IMG/VR virus record: IMGVR_UViG_3300005664_000034
Span: 1-31,830 of that record
Strand: one strand, 5' to 3'
DNA: 31,830 bases
From: a virus
The position numbers and the translations under genes are program-made. Of this stretch, positions 1 to 9,250 are shown in pieces; positions within the stretch are counted from its first letter, which is position 1, and every line of letters begins with the position of its first letter. The notes beneath the pieces were generated by a model. It was not told the DNA's origin. It searched no databases and saw nothing but the letters and a program-made list of their open reading frames with translations.

Positions 1-3000
1 TCGAACAGAATACGTGGTACCAGAGCCTTCGGATTATCCACACCAGAGAACGTATAGGCCCGCACCATGTCCTGAGCCACCTGTGCGAACGCAAACCCCG
101 GCAATAGCGTTACACCAGCCCGCATCGTTTTAGCGATATTCTGGAACGCCGTGACGAGACTTCCTACCTCCGTGGGCATCCCGGCAAACGCCGCCACATC
201 AAGCGGGTCCATGACGTAAAATTCTGCTCTTTCTCCTTTGATGTACGTGGACACATAGTGTTTTTCCGTTCCGGGTGGGTGCATGGCATTCACCGGAGTC
301 AGTTTAGCGTATCCCAGTCGCTCCAAATCTGATAGTGATCGCCTAACCGCATTGACTTTAACCGCATCTCCAACCATCCGCGAGGACAACGCTAAGAACG
401 CATTAACAATGTCGCCAACCTGACGTTTTGTCGTGGAGCCTTTGAACGGACGATAAGCAGCCACCCCTTGCAGGCCCCGGCTCTTGCCCGTCGCCTTAGC
501 CAACACGTTATCCAGATCATCCAAACGGTCGAACGGAACGTAGGCCGTAGCCTCCTTCCAATCCTCTGCCTTATCCTCCGATATACGTCCAGCCTCAACC
601 AGATTATCAATCAAGTTAAACCGAACAGCATCCATCATTTCCAGAATCTCCTGCGCTTCCGGCGTGGCGTTATACGCCGCTTCCATGGCTAGGATTTCTG
701 AAGGAGTAAAGTCCAGTTGGACGAGGTTCTCATCCCGTAGCTTATCCGCCAGTTTCTGCTTACCAGCCGCTTCCATTGCTAGCGCTTGAACCTCGATGTC
801 CTGATTGTGTTTAAGCAGGGCCGCTTCCCGATGACCGTACATCAACGTGCTGAGCGTCTTCACGGTCTGCTCATACGTCTTACCTTCCTGCTGAGCTATG
901 GCATTAACATACTCCACCACCTTTTCACCAGACACAGGGCGACCACGAGTGATTGGGAACCGTGCCGTATCAGGGGTAGTCAATTCTGTAGCCGTGTACA
1001 TACCATCAGCGGTCTTCTTCAAACCACCAGTAGTAAGTACAGCCTCAGCGATACGCTGGAAGTCCAGAGCCTGTGCGAGCAGCAGGGCAGGATTCGTATT
1101 CCCCAGAGCGTCACGGACCTTGTACCCATACCCTTCCCACAGCTTCTTATCCAGCGAAGCCATCTTGTCGGTGAGCAGGTTGCGAACCTTCCCTATGGTA
1201 CTTCCGATAATAATGTCTTTAATGCTTTGGGAAAGCGTAGGGTCCTGCTTGATCGCTATGATGTCCGCTGACGAAGCAAGCTGCTCATTAGCTGTGGTGT
1301 TAATCGCGTAGGAATACGATTCCTTTGGTCCCAGTTTACCGAAGTGCAGGACATTACTCTTGTTTACAGCCGGGAGCGCTTCAAGCAGCCTATTTACGGC
1401 TGACCTATCCTGTGGTGGGCGGTTGGTCAGATTCAACCAGAAGTCCACAATCCTATCCCACAGAGAGCGCTTACTACCCGCATCCAAAGCCTTAAGCTCC
1501 CGCTGGAACGCTGGATTAGAGTACGCCTCAGATACGAATTCCTTTACGTTCGTAAAGCCGTATGATTTGCTACCACCACTTCTAGCCTTGTAATCCTTGT
1601 ATATTTTCTGGAATACCTTAGCAGATGACGCATTAGCGTTTATCGCGTATACCGTAGCAGCGTGGGCAAACTCATGTAGGAAAGCATACTCAGAGTCGCC
1701 CCGTTGGAAGATAACAATAGCGTTGTTGCCTTCGTCAAATACAGCCAGATACTTACCACCCCTAGAGGTATCAATTCGGACAGGTACGTGTACAGGTAGT
1801 TTCAGGTACGCTTTAGCGAGCGCTTTGTAGAACGGGCTAGATCCCGAATGACTGAGGAATTTAAGGATGGTGTTAGTATCCGCCCTAGAGTCGATAAGCT
1901 GCTCAACAGCCAAAGATACAACAGGGTCCCCTTCGGAATTCCGACTGACCGTAGGCATGACTACCGTTTTCAGTAACTCATGTCCAGCCTTAATAGCGTC
2001 TTCAGCGTGTACCTTATTCTTCAGGTCACCATTCTTGGTGAAATACTTCTTCCGCCATTCCTTGAATTCAGGTAGAGAGTTCGGGACGTTGTACTCAATC
2101 TCGTCGTCCAGCGTGGCGAGGTCAGTGATGTTGTAGGGGTACTTCGGCGCGGGTTGCGCTTCTCCCCTAGCTATCGCCTTACGCTTAGCTTTATCAGCTT
2201 GGTAGTCATCAATGTAGGCTTCGCCTATAGCCCCCTCAAACTCCGACTTTTCCTTGTCGTACAGTTTGTAGTATGCGGACTCCGCGCGTTTCGCGGCTTT
2301 ATAGAATTCCTTATTGGCTGCTTCCAATTCAGCAGCGGCTGACATCTGCTCAGCTTCGTTACCTGTAAACTCGGCTATCTGTAGACGCTCCTCAGCAGCA
2401 TCCCGGGCCGTTTCAAGAGGCTTAAGAGCGGCTTTATGTTCCGCCAGTTTCCCACGATACGCCTGCTCCTGCTCCGGGGTAATACCACTGACAAGGGGAG
2501 GTTCATACTCCGTCTTTTTCGCCGGGAGCGGTTCGCTTAGTGTAGGCTGTAGTGGCGGCGTTCCTCGTACGTCATTTCCAGCAGGTGCGCCAGTATCTCC
2601 CACTCCTGATACGACAGCTTTACTAGCTCCTCTGGTACGGGGCTTTCCATTTCCGTTTCCAGATACAGGAACGCTTGAGACACTTGTGTTACCGTCAGCC
2701 GCGACAGCAGGGGCACCATTTCCGGCGTCAGTTTCGGTGGCATCAGTTGTCTCCTCAAATCCCGGTAGCGCTAATTGTTGTCGGCGCAGATAGTTAACGA
2801 ACGGGGCCACCTTAGCTATAGTAGCTTGAGAAGTAGCTCTATTCTCCAACAGAGTTTCCAGCCCACTCAGTAGCTTATTAACGTCTGAGGTTCGGTCCAT
2901 CCGAAACAGGGTATCACCAAGTTGCTTCATGAACTTGGATTGACGTGGTACCCCAATACTGGCTAGCTTATCGTACCCTACTGTTGGTGGTGTCTCAAGC

Positions 3001-4283
3001 GTGCGATTCAGACTGGTATTAGCCGCCTCTGGGTCCACTTCACCCGGGGGCAATTCCTCAAACAGTTCCGGTTGGGCAGAGTCCGAGAATGGTAGCTGAC
3101 GCTGCCTATCATCATACCGTACGGTAGGTTCAGGGATATCCTCAGACTTATCTTCAGCCTTAGGTACATACTCCCCGAACAGGTCAGGTTGTCCAGCTTC
3201 TTCCGCCGAGAGTAGGTCAGGGTTCGTTTCTGGAACCTTACGGTTATACCCCTCAAGAGTAAGCTGCTTCAGGGCTTCTCTAACCCGAGCCAATTCCGCC
3301 TTGTCTGCTGGGGAGGGCCGCTTACCCTTCATAGCCTCCATGAGCCGTTGCTCATGTTGCTTCAGTTCACCATAGTCAGCCGGGAGCGGGCCTTGTTCAC
3401 CAGCCGGGGGAGGAGCCGTGCCAGCCTTAGCCGCCCTAGCAGTCGCTTCCTCGCGCCGAGCCTTGTCGATGGGGGTTTCGCCATCAACCACCTGCCCATG
3501 GTTCCCACGGCGACCGAGAGCCGCGTCCGTCAATCCCTGAATAAGCGCACCCACACCAGCGCCATACGCGCCAGCTTCACCAGACCCCTCAACAATAGCT
3601 TGGTCAGGTTTATAGACACCCTTAGCGATCAGGTTTTGCAGAATCTGGGCAGAGGCTTCCTGTGCGCCTTCAGCGCCGCCAGTAACAGCAGCGCGGCGAA
3701 TGTAGTTAAAGATGCCTTCTTTAACTGGGGTACTGAGGTGTTCAAGGAACTTGAACACAGGGAGAATTTCCGTAGCGCCTACGGCTGCTCCCAACGCTGT
3801 GGATAGCCCACGCTGCCCCGAGTTCGCTCCATCCTGCTCAGCCCTTACCCGAGCTTCACCGGCACCCGCAGCAGCGCCCATGCCCCCGGCAGCAACCCTA
3901 CCGACCATACCCAGCGGGCCTAGGGCGAAGAACGGGGCCGTGGAGCCTACACCTTCACCCAGCTTTCTACCTACAGATTGTTCGTACCCGGGGGATGCCG
4001 CAAATGGCTTACGGATTGTATCCGCTATATCACGGGTAGTTTCCCGTACGGATTGCTCTTGCTCTTCGGGGAGAAGAGAAGCGGCCCCAGCGACCGCTGA
4101 TTGGGTCATATTGACCGCGCCGGGGACCAACCCCTTAAACAGTTCTTTTACATTACCACCAATGGTAGTTTTGGGGGCAAACTCTGGGAACTGTGATTGG
4201 ATAAGCTGGGCGGCTTTCTCTTTAGGTACGTCGTCAGGAAACTCAACTGTGCGCCCATCTGGGAGAGTTACGCTATACGACAT
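1..4283 (-). CDS. Giant polyvalent/ejected virion protein, 3' end beyond window
   Basis: One frame is open from an ATG at 4283 to the left edge (1427 codons visible, C-terminus missing). An AGGA ribosome site precedes the ATG, 8 bases after the upstream stop. Visible parts in order: a short N-terminal domain; a Gly/Ala-rich hydrophobic stretch (about residues 45-160) that could cross a membrane; a charged low-complexity linker (about 270-620); a zincin-like HEFAH motif at residues 870-874 (YAFLHEFAHAA); helical regions; YVPFDR at about 1248; and a segment with LPGFAFAQVAQDMVRA at about 1393. The last two recall the large polyvalent-protein-associated domain LPD38. Phage polyvalent proteins of this size are typically injected with the DNA. 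Its place after three ejection-type genes, like T7 gp16 at the end of the core-protein genes, supports an internal virion protein. Peptidase activity is inferred only from the motif. Confidence 0.85.
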   Translation of the reverse strand, partial: MSYSVTLPDGRTVEFPDDVPKEKAAQLIQSQFPEFAPKTTIGGNVKELFKGLVPGAVNMTQSAVAGAASLLPEEQEQSVRETTRDIADTIRKPFAASPGYEQSVGRKLGEGVGSTAPFFALGPLGMVGRVAAGGMGAAAGAGEARVRAEQDGANSGQRGLSTALGAAVGATEILPVFKFLEHLSTPVKEGIFNYIRRAAVTGGAEGAQEASAQILQNLIAKGVYKPDQAIVEGSGEAGAYGAGVGALIQGLTDAALGRRGNHGQVVDGETPIDKARREEATARAAKAGTAPPPAGEQGPLPADYGELKQHEQRLMEAMKGKRPSPADKAELARVREALKQLTLEGYNRKVPETNPDLLSAEEAGQPDLFGEYVPKAEDKSEDIPEPTVRYDDRQRQLPFSDSAQPELFEELPPGEVDPEAANTSLNRTLETPPTVGYDKLASIGVPRQSKFMKQLGDTLFRMDRTSDVNKLLSGLETLLENRATSQATIAKVAPFVNYLRRQQLALPGFEETTDATETDAGNGAPAVAADGNTSVSSVPVSGNGNGKPRTRGASKAVVSGVGDTGAPAGNDVRGTPPLQPTLSEPLPAKKTEYEPPLVSGITPEQEQAYRGKLAEHKAALKPLETARDAAEERLQIAEFTGNEAEQMSAAAELEAANKEFYKAAKRAESAYYKLYDKEKSEFEGAIGEAYIDDYQADKAKRKAIARGEAQPAPKYPYNITDLATLDDEIEYNVPNSLPEFKEWRKKYFTKNGDLKNKVHAEDAIKAGHELLKTVVMPTVSRNSEGDPVVSLAVEQLIDSRADTNTILKFLSHSGSSPFYKALAKAYLKLPVHVPVRIDTSRGGKYLAVFDEGNNAIVIFQRGDSEYAFLHEFAHAATVYAINANASSAKVFQKIYKDYKARSGGSKSYGFTNVKEFVSEAYSNPAFQRELKALDAGSKRSLWDRIVDFWLNLTNRPPQDRSAVNRLLEALPAVNKSNVLHFGKLGPKESYSYAINTTANEQLASSADIIAIKQDPTLSQSIKDIIIGSTIGKVRNLLTDKMASLDKKLWEGYGYKVRDALGNTNPALLLAQALDFQRIAEAVLTTGGLKKTADGMYTATELTTPDTARFPITRGRPVSGEKVVEYVNAIAQQEGKTYEQTVKTLSTLMYGHREAALLKHNQDIEVQALAMEAAGKQKLADKLRDENLVQLDFTPSEILAMEAAYNATPEAQEILEMMDAVRFNLIDNLVEAGRISEDKAEDWKEATAYVPFDRLDDLDNVLAKATGKSRGLQGVAAYRPFKGSTTKRQVGDIVNAFLALSSRMVGDAVKVNAVRRSLSDLERLGYAKLTPVNAMHPPGTEKHYVSTYIKGERAEFYVMDPLDVAAFAGMPTEVGSLVTAFQNIAKTMRAGVTLLPGFAFAQVAQDMVRAYTFSGVDNPKALVPRILF

Positions 4284-4291
4284 ATACGATC

Positions 4292-5971
4292 CTATTCGAT
4301 TTTTCCAGTCGCTGGGTTATACCGCAGTGACGCGCCCGCCCCTGATTGAGCGGAGGTACCGCCAATCATACTTGGCTCTACGCCGATTGCAAGCATTTCA
4401 TCACGCACCATCTTTTGGTACATCGCCCCCGTTGGGTCTTTGGTGATACGCATCGCCAGCATAGGGTCATTCTTCAGCCTATTCTGTACATTATCAATAG
4501 CCTTATCCCGCATAGCCATCAACTTCACTTCAGCCGTAGTACCACCTACCCGAGCATCCGCCGAAATACGAGAAGATTTAATGTGCGCGTCTGCGTTGAT
4601 GTTAGCAACGTCAAGGTCCTTCTGGCGCTCAGCGGCTTTATCACCCATATCAGCTTGGTGTTTAGCCAGTACCATCTTAGCCTGAGCAATCTTCTCATTA
4701 GCCGTTTGCAGTTTGTCCACATCACCGGTACGCATCGCCAATTTCTTCTCAAGGATGCCCTGCTTAAGCTGGTCATTAGCGTCACGGATAGTGTCAATCT
4801 TATCCCGCTCAGAACGGCGAAGTTGTTCCTGTGCTCCGTAGACCTTAGCAGCCGCACCAGCGGCGCCCGCAATACCACCCTTACGAGTAGCTTCAGCCGC
4901 AGCACCTAGCATCTCCGCATTACTAAAGAACCCTGCTGGTCCCTTATTCTCACCCTCACGCTTAGCCATTCTAGCTTCACGATCAGCGGCGATCTTAGCG
5001 GCAGAGTCCAGATATTCTTTACGGAGTGCTTCAGTCTGTTCGTCAGGTTTAGCGTTCTGCCCCAAGATATTCTGAAGGTACTCCGAAGCTGAGTCCATAC
5101 CCGTTGATGGTACCGGAGCCGCCGTAGGTCCAGCCGCAGCCGGTGTAGCCTTACTAGGAAGAGCCGCAACAATTCCTGCCGGGGCCGCTGCGCGTTGTGG
5201 TGCGGCTGGTGTAGGAACAATACCCTTATTCTGCGCCATCAACTTAACCAGTTGATCCGTGATAACAGCCTTCTCTTCAGGGCCAATTCCCGGCGTACGA
5301 AGAGCGTCAGATAATGTACGAATCTGCTCTTCCAAATCCCCGCCAATACGAAAATTAGGTTCAGCGTGTCCAGCGGATTTCTCGGCTGCTGACGATGGTG
5401 ACGCGGGTGATGCGGCTCTCCTAATCTTGTCCATCATAGGGGTCATAGAACTTCTATCCCCACCATAGAACGAATCAGGTAGGTAAGGAACATTCACCCC
5501 AAACGCTCTGAGGGGTCTAGTAATTCCAGATTCAAGCGCCCCAGCGATACCCCTAGGGATAAGTGAGCCGACATCATATCCAGCCGCCAGCAGTTCCTTT
5601 ATCCTACCCATAGCGCCAGCACCCAAACGCCCAGCGCCCGACTCAATAGCCTCACGGTCAGAAGCTTCCTGCTCTCCCTCTACATAGTCACCCTTAGCGT
5701 AACCAACAATACCACCATTGGCAAACGACTGCTGTGTGGGGATAGAGTCAATCCCTTGAGCCTGCTGCATGACCTGTTGGGCGATAGGCGGCTGTTGTTG
5801 CGCCTGCTGCGCCATGGCTTGCTGACCCTGTTGGGCCTGCTGCATCTGACCTTGTTTAACGCGCCGCTGCAACTCGGAAAGGGCTGCGTAAGGCGGGATT
5901 TCTCCCTGCCCCAAAACAGCCTGTTGAAGTGCCTGCATTGGCAGGCCAGAGAGGTTACCTTGAATGCTCAT
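4292..5971 (-). CDS. Putative internal virion/ejection protein, 559 aa
   Basis: The N-terminus (about residues 35-75) is extremely glutamine-rich with repeated QQAQ units. It is followed by the motif FANGGIVG at residues 83-90 and a long Ala-, Lys- and Asp-rich helical region (about 290-500) that looks like a coiled coil. There is no signal peptide. The start ATG overlaps the stop of the upstream 400-residue gene (TAATG), indicating translational coupling. It lies between other putative ejection proteins and directly precedes the giant polyvalent gene, the place where podoviruses encode proteins carried in the capsid and released with the DNA. The ejection role is inferred from position and composition. 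No catalytic motif was recognised. Confidence 0.8.
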   Translation of the reverse strand: MSIQGNLSGLPMQALQQAVLGQGEIPPYAALSELQRRVKQGQMQQAQQGQQAMAQQAQQQPPIAQQVMQQAQGIDSIPTQQSFANGGIVGYAKGDYVEGEQEASDREAIESGAGRLGAGAMGRIKELLAAGYDVGSLIPRGIAGALESGITRPLRAFGVNVPYLPDSFYGGDRSSMTPMMDKIRRAASPASPSSAAEKSAGHAEPNFRIGGDLEEQIRTLSDALRTPGIGPEEKAVITDQLVKLMAQNKGIVPTPAAPQRAAAPAGIVAALPSKATPAAAGPTAAPVPSTGMDSASEYLQNILGQNAKPDEQTEALRKEYLDSAAKIAADREARMAKREGENKGPAGFFSNAEMLGAAAEATRKGGIAGAAGAAAKVYGAQEQLRRSERDKIDTIRDANDQLKQGILEKKLAMRTGDVDKLQTANEKIAQAKMVLAKHQADMGDKAAERQKDLDVANINADAHIKSSRISADARVGGTTAEVKLMAMRDKAIDNVQNRLKNDPMLAMRITKDPTGAMYQKMVRDEMLAIGVEPSMIGGTSAQSGAGASLRYNPATGKIE

Positions 5972-7173
5972 TACGTCCCCGCCTTCTGTGGGTTAAACAG
6001 GTTGTATAGACTCAAGGCCCCAAGCCCACCACTCAACAACGAGTTAATAGCCGAATCACCTGACTGATATTGGTTCGCTTGCAACGGGAGCCCAGACAAC
6101 AATTTCTGCATGTTCTGCGCCTGCACCTGTGGGTAGTTCATGGATTCCTGCCACTGTGCGTAGCCAAAGTCCAGAGGCTGTTGAGCCAGTGAATTCTGTG
6201 TAGCACCCGCCCCCATTTGCGCCCCGAGGTTATTCAGTTGCGCGGCATTCTGCGCGGTACCCAGTGAAGACAATCCCTGTCCAGCATTCAATGCACTTGT
6301 CCGCGAAGCGTTGATAGCCGACATAGCCGAGTCAAAAGCACTCTGTTGTCCCTTGTTCTGGATATCCCCCAATTGTGTAGAAAGATTCCTAGCCGCTTCC
6401 GCCTCTTGCAGTCCCTGACGACTACCACCGAATGCCCCAGAGCCAACAGCCTGAGCATTACGCCCTTGCTGAGCAATCTGGTCAGAACGAATAGCTTCAC
6501 GCTTATTAGCGTCCACCACGTTCTGCATGTACGGGCTCATGAACTGAGCAACCGTGTTCGGGTTACTGGCGTCGTACTGCGGGCCGTTAAGCACGTTCGT
6601 GAACGCTTGTCCAGCTTGCCCATACTGCCCCGGCATCGAGAGCCCACCGATACCTTGGAATGCCTGATTCTGTAGGTTAGACGCACCAGCGAAACGATTC
6701 CCTGTGTAGGGTTGGTATGGCGCATTAGCCGCCTGCTCACCGCGAGCCAGCATGTTGTACACATACTGGTCGAAATTCGGTGACAGCGTAGACTGTGATG
6801 GGTCCAGCGTAGAACCATTAGGCGCGATAGGCGACTGAGTTCCGTTCGTAGGGAGCGTCCCAATTCCACCGGGGGTAGGCTGCTGTGGCTGGGTACCCGG
6901 CTGAGTGCCGTAATACTGCGCGTAGGGCATCCCGTTAGGCGTGCTGGGAGTTCCCGGCGTACCTGAGGTGTTACCACCGATGGTGAACTTACTAGCTGTA
7001 GGTATTACAGCCGGTTGAACCTGTGTAGGGGCTGGTGCTGGGGCTGGTTGTCCCATGGGTTTAGGCGTCAGCGACGTAGACGTTCCCATTTGGGACAGAG
7101 GGCTAATCCCCCCTGTAGCCGTAGTGTTAGCCTTCGGCTGATAGATGCTCGAAAAGTCGTAGATGCTTGCCAT
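5971..7173 (-). CDS. Putative internal virion/DNA-injection protein, 400 aa
   Basis: The N-terminal third (about residues 30-130) is a Pro/Gly/Thr/Gln-rich, probably disordered segment. The rest is predicted helical with many Gln, Asn and Ala residues. The motif FMSPYMQNVVDANKRE at about 205-220 and the following SGAFGGSRQ are features I associate with DNA-injection proteins of uncultured podoviruses, though this is recognition from memory. The C-terminus has a Gly/Leu-rich hydrophobic patch (LLSGGLGALSLYNLF). Its stop overlaps the start of the next gene and it follows the 661-residue gene with a 3-base gap. A GGGG-containing ribosome site precedes the ATG. The role as a capsid-internal protein needed for genome delivery is inferred. 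Confidence 0.8.
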   Translation of the reverse strand: MASIYDFSSIYQPKANTTATGGISPLSQMGTSTSLTPKPMGQPAPAPAPTQVQPAVIPTASKFTIGGNTSGTPGTPSTPNGMPYAQYYGTQPGTQPQQPTPGGIGTLPTNGTQSPIAPNGSTLDPSQSTLSPNFDQYVYNMLARGEQAANAPYQPYTGNRFAGASNLQNQAFQGIGGLSMPGQYGQAGQAFTNVLNGPQYDASNPNTVAQFMSPYMQNVVDANKREAIRSDQIAQQGRNAQAVGSGAFGGSRQGLQEAEAARNLSTQLGDIQNKGQQSAFDSAMSAINASRTSALNAGQGLSSLGTAQNAAQLNNLGAQMGAGATQNSLAQQPLDFGYAQWQESMNYPQVQAQNMQKLLSGLPLQANQYQSGDSAINSLLSGGLGALSLYNLFNPQKAGT

Positions 7174-7176
7174 GAT

Positions 7177-9162
7177 TTACCCCAATGCCTGAATGTGGCG
7201 GATAGTGTTTGTGTCAGCCGCTACGTTTCTATTACCACGCCGTTCGGTCATGATTTGCTCCATGGCCTGCTTCAACTTAGCCGCGCCAGATTTCGTATCT
7301 CCATTCCCAATCTCAGACACAACACGGGCTGGGAAGATGAATTCACCGGTAGCGATTTCTGCGGGCTGCTGTCCATCAATCTGTGCTGGGATTGAATCCG
7401 ATACGCCGTCACCCGGCCCCTGAATCAGCCGACCCTGCGCCAATCCAGCAATGCCACCCATCTTAGGGCTATACGCCCCCGGAGTCTGAGCCAGCCCACC
7501 CATCGCCATACGCACCGGGCCATACTGGGAATTGCTCACCGCATACTGCCGTGCTGGGAGAGACTGATAACCGCGTGTCGTCCCACCACCAGTAGCTTTC
7601 TGGCGTCCAGCGTATTGAGCCAGCGCCCCGAGCAGAGCCGCAATCCCTTTCCCTGATGCCAACCCACCAAGCGCCGAACCACCAGCCCCCAACAGGCTTT
7701 GCAACCACGAAGGCATACCACCGCCACCGGTAGAAGTCCCCGGATTAGCTGTACCCCCACCAACGGGGTATTGTCCTGCCCCGGGCTGATCGTCGCCGGG
7801 AGTGTCCTGCCCTGTCTCATCCTTCCAATACGAATCAGAAGGAACCTCAGGACCGTCTACAGCGTTATCCGAGTCAAACCAATCGAACTGATTACCCCAG
7901 TCTTCTCGACCCCAATTAGCGAGGTCAGGAGCATCCCCAGAATTCCAATCATCAGCCGATGACGTAGTTTGGTCATCGATACCCCATGCACTAAAATCCA
8001 TATTACCTCCTTGAGGTTCTTGCGGATTAGCAAAGAACCCTTCTTCCAATTCAGGATCACCACCCGGGATGAGGCTATTACTGAGGTTGACCTTACCGCC
8101 AATACCTTGTAACCCCTGACCACCAGACATCATACCCGCACCACCGGCCATCAGAGCCCGCTGAATGTCCCCAGTAGTCGCCAGCGTAGTTCCCGCTCTA
8201 GTCAGTCCAGATGCGATGTAGTCCGGTATGCCAGCGCTAAGAAGCTGCTGATTCGTGTACCCAGCCGCCGCATTAGTAGCCCCACCAATACCACCAGAGA
8301 CAGCCCCTTGCAGGATGTCCCCACCTTGCAGGCCCGAGCGGATACCACCAGTAGCAGCGCCCTGAACAACCTTATCCAACCCGGCGATACCTGTAGATGG
8401 GAGCCCACCCATCAACTTACTGCCTACCTGCCCTGAGAGGTACCCAATACCAGCGTTCTTAGCGATGTCAAGGAAGTTCCCACCCTCCACCGCTGAAACC
8501 AACCCGCCTACCAGAGGAGCAGCAATCGCGCCGACCCCGGGTATAAACGATGCGGCTAATGGGGCGAGTTTACCTAGTACGCCTAGATTGGTAGTTGATG
8601 TCTCCCACTTCGGGACAAGCACGGGCTGACCATCGCGCCCTTTGACAAACTCGAAATTGACGTGCCCTTTACCAGCAGCAGACATATTCAATCGGTTCTT
8701 CTCAGGGTCCCGCATCCAGATAGGCTTACCTGTTGCGTTATGGATGATTTCGCCCTTGTCGTTGTAGGACAAGTCGGACATGGAATGAATGTTCTGGCGA
8801 GCGATATTTTCAGCCGCAGCGTACCTATCCCAATCACCGTAGTTATTAACCCAGTTTACCCCCGAGCTACCTAACTGGTCATATATGTTCCCAATAACAG
8901 AGTATTTTGGGTCCCGTAATTTCGGGTCAGATATACCTACTGTATTGTAGAACTGTTCAGCCTGACCATATTTCTTTGCTTTAGATAACCCTTTAGGATC
9001 AGTAGCAGCGAACGCATCAAACCCCGATAGCGGGGCGGCTGGTGCAGCAGGTTGGGGCGTAGCTACCGCTGGGTTATTAGCGAAGCCAAAAGACTCGGCA
9101 ATAGACCCACCTTGCGCTGGTTGCCCGAGTAGCGCTTGAAGAGTAGGATTTGCGATAGCCAT
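7177..9162 (-). CDS. Putative internal virion protein with membrane-active segments, 661 aa
   Basis: This large protein has no recognised catalytic domain. Two hydrophobic Gly/Ala/Ile-rich stretches (about residues 195-225 and 500-535) could insert in membranes or pack amphipathically. Between them lies an acidic, tryptophan-rich low-complexity part (about 385-470, with AWGIDD, DWNSGD, NWGRED and DWGNQFDW). The C-terminus (about 575-645) is compact, with RLIQGPGDGVSDSIPAQIDG followed by a charged helix. It is the first of four consecutive genes that look like genome-ejection proteins. The ribosome site is weak, and an 88-base gap separates it from the lectin-like gene. I looked in that gap for a terminator or promoter and found no convincing one. 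The function is inferred from context. Confidence 0.8.
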   Translation of the reverse strand: MAIANPTLQALLGQPAQGGSIAESFGFANNPAVATPQPAAPAAPLSGFDAFAATDPKGLSKAKKYGQAEQFYNTVGISDPKLRDPKYSVIGNIYDQLGSSGVNWVNNYGDWDRYAAAENIARQNIHSMSDLSYNDKGEIIHNATGKPIWMRDPEKNRLNMSAAGKGHVNFEFVKGRDGQPVLVPKWETSTTNLGVLGKLAPLAASFIPGVGAIAAPLVGGLVSAVEGGNFLDIAKNAGIGYLSGQVGSKLMGGLPSTGIAGLDKVVQGAATGGIRSGLQGGDILQGAVSGGIGGATNAAAGYTNQQLLSAGIPDYIASGLTRAGTTLATTGDIQRALMAGGAGMMSGGQGLQGIGGKVNLSNSLIPGGDPELEEGFFANPQEPQGGNMDFSAWGIDDQTTSSADDWNSGDAPDLANWGREDWGNQFDWFDSDNAVDGPEVPSDSYWKDETGQDTPGDDQPGAGQYPVGGGTANPGTSTGGGGMPSWLQSLLGAGGSALGGLASGKGIAALLGALAQYAGRQKATGGGTTRGYQSLPARQYAVSNSQYGPVRMAMGGLAQTPGAYSPKMGGIAGLAQGRLIQGPGDGVSDSIPAQIDGQQPAEIATGEFIFPARVVSEIGNGDTKSGAAKLKQAMEQIMTERRGNRNVAADTNTIRHIQALG

Positions 9163-9250
9163 AATATGGTACCAATATGTCTAGGTCGAGCAATTAGCCG
9201 ATTGTGCCGCAAGCGTTGTCCACCTGTCCAGCGTTATTTGTGAGATTCCC

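Noticed and set aside
3712-4446. Plus-strand open frame of 244 codons
   Set aside because: It lies opposite the start of the giant gene and the end of the 559-residue gene, has Pro/Ser-rich antisense composition and no recognisable motif.
9163-9250. 88-base gap before the 661-residue gene examined for a terminator or promoter
   Set aside because: Only a TGGTACCA palindrome and short direct repeats (ACGCT, GGACA) were found. There is no stem with a T-run, and -35/-10 matches are poor.
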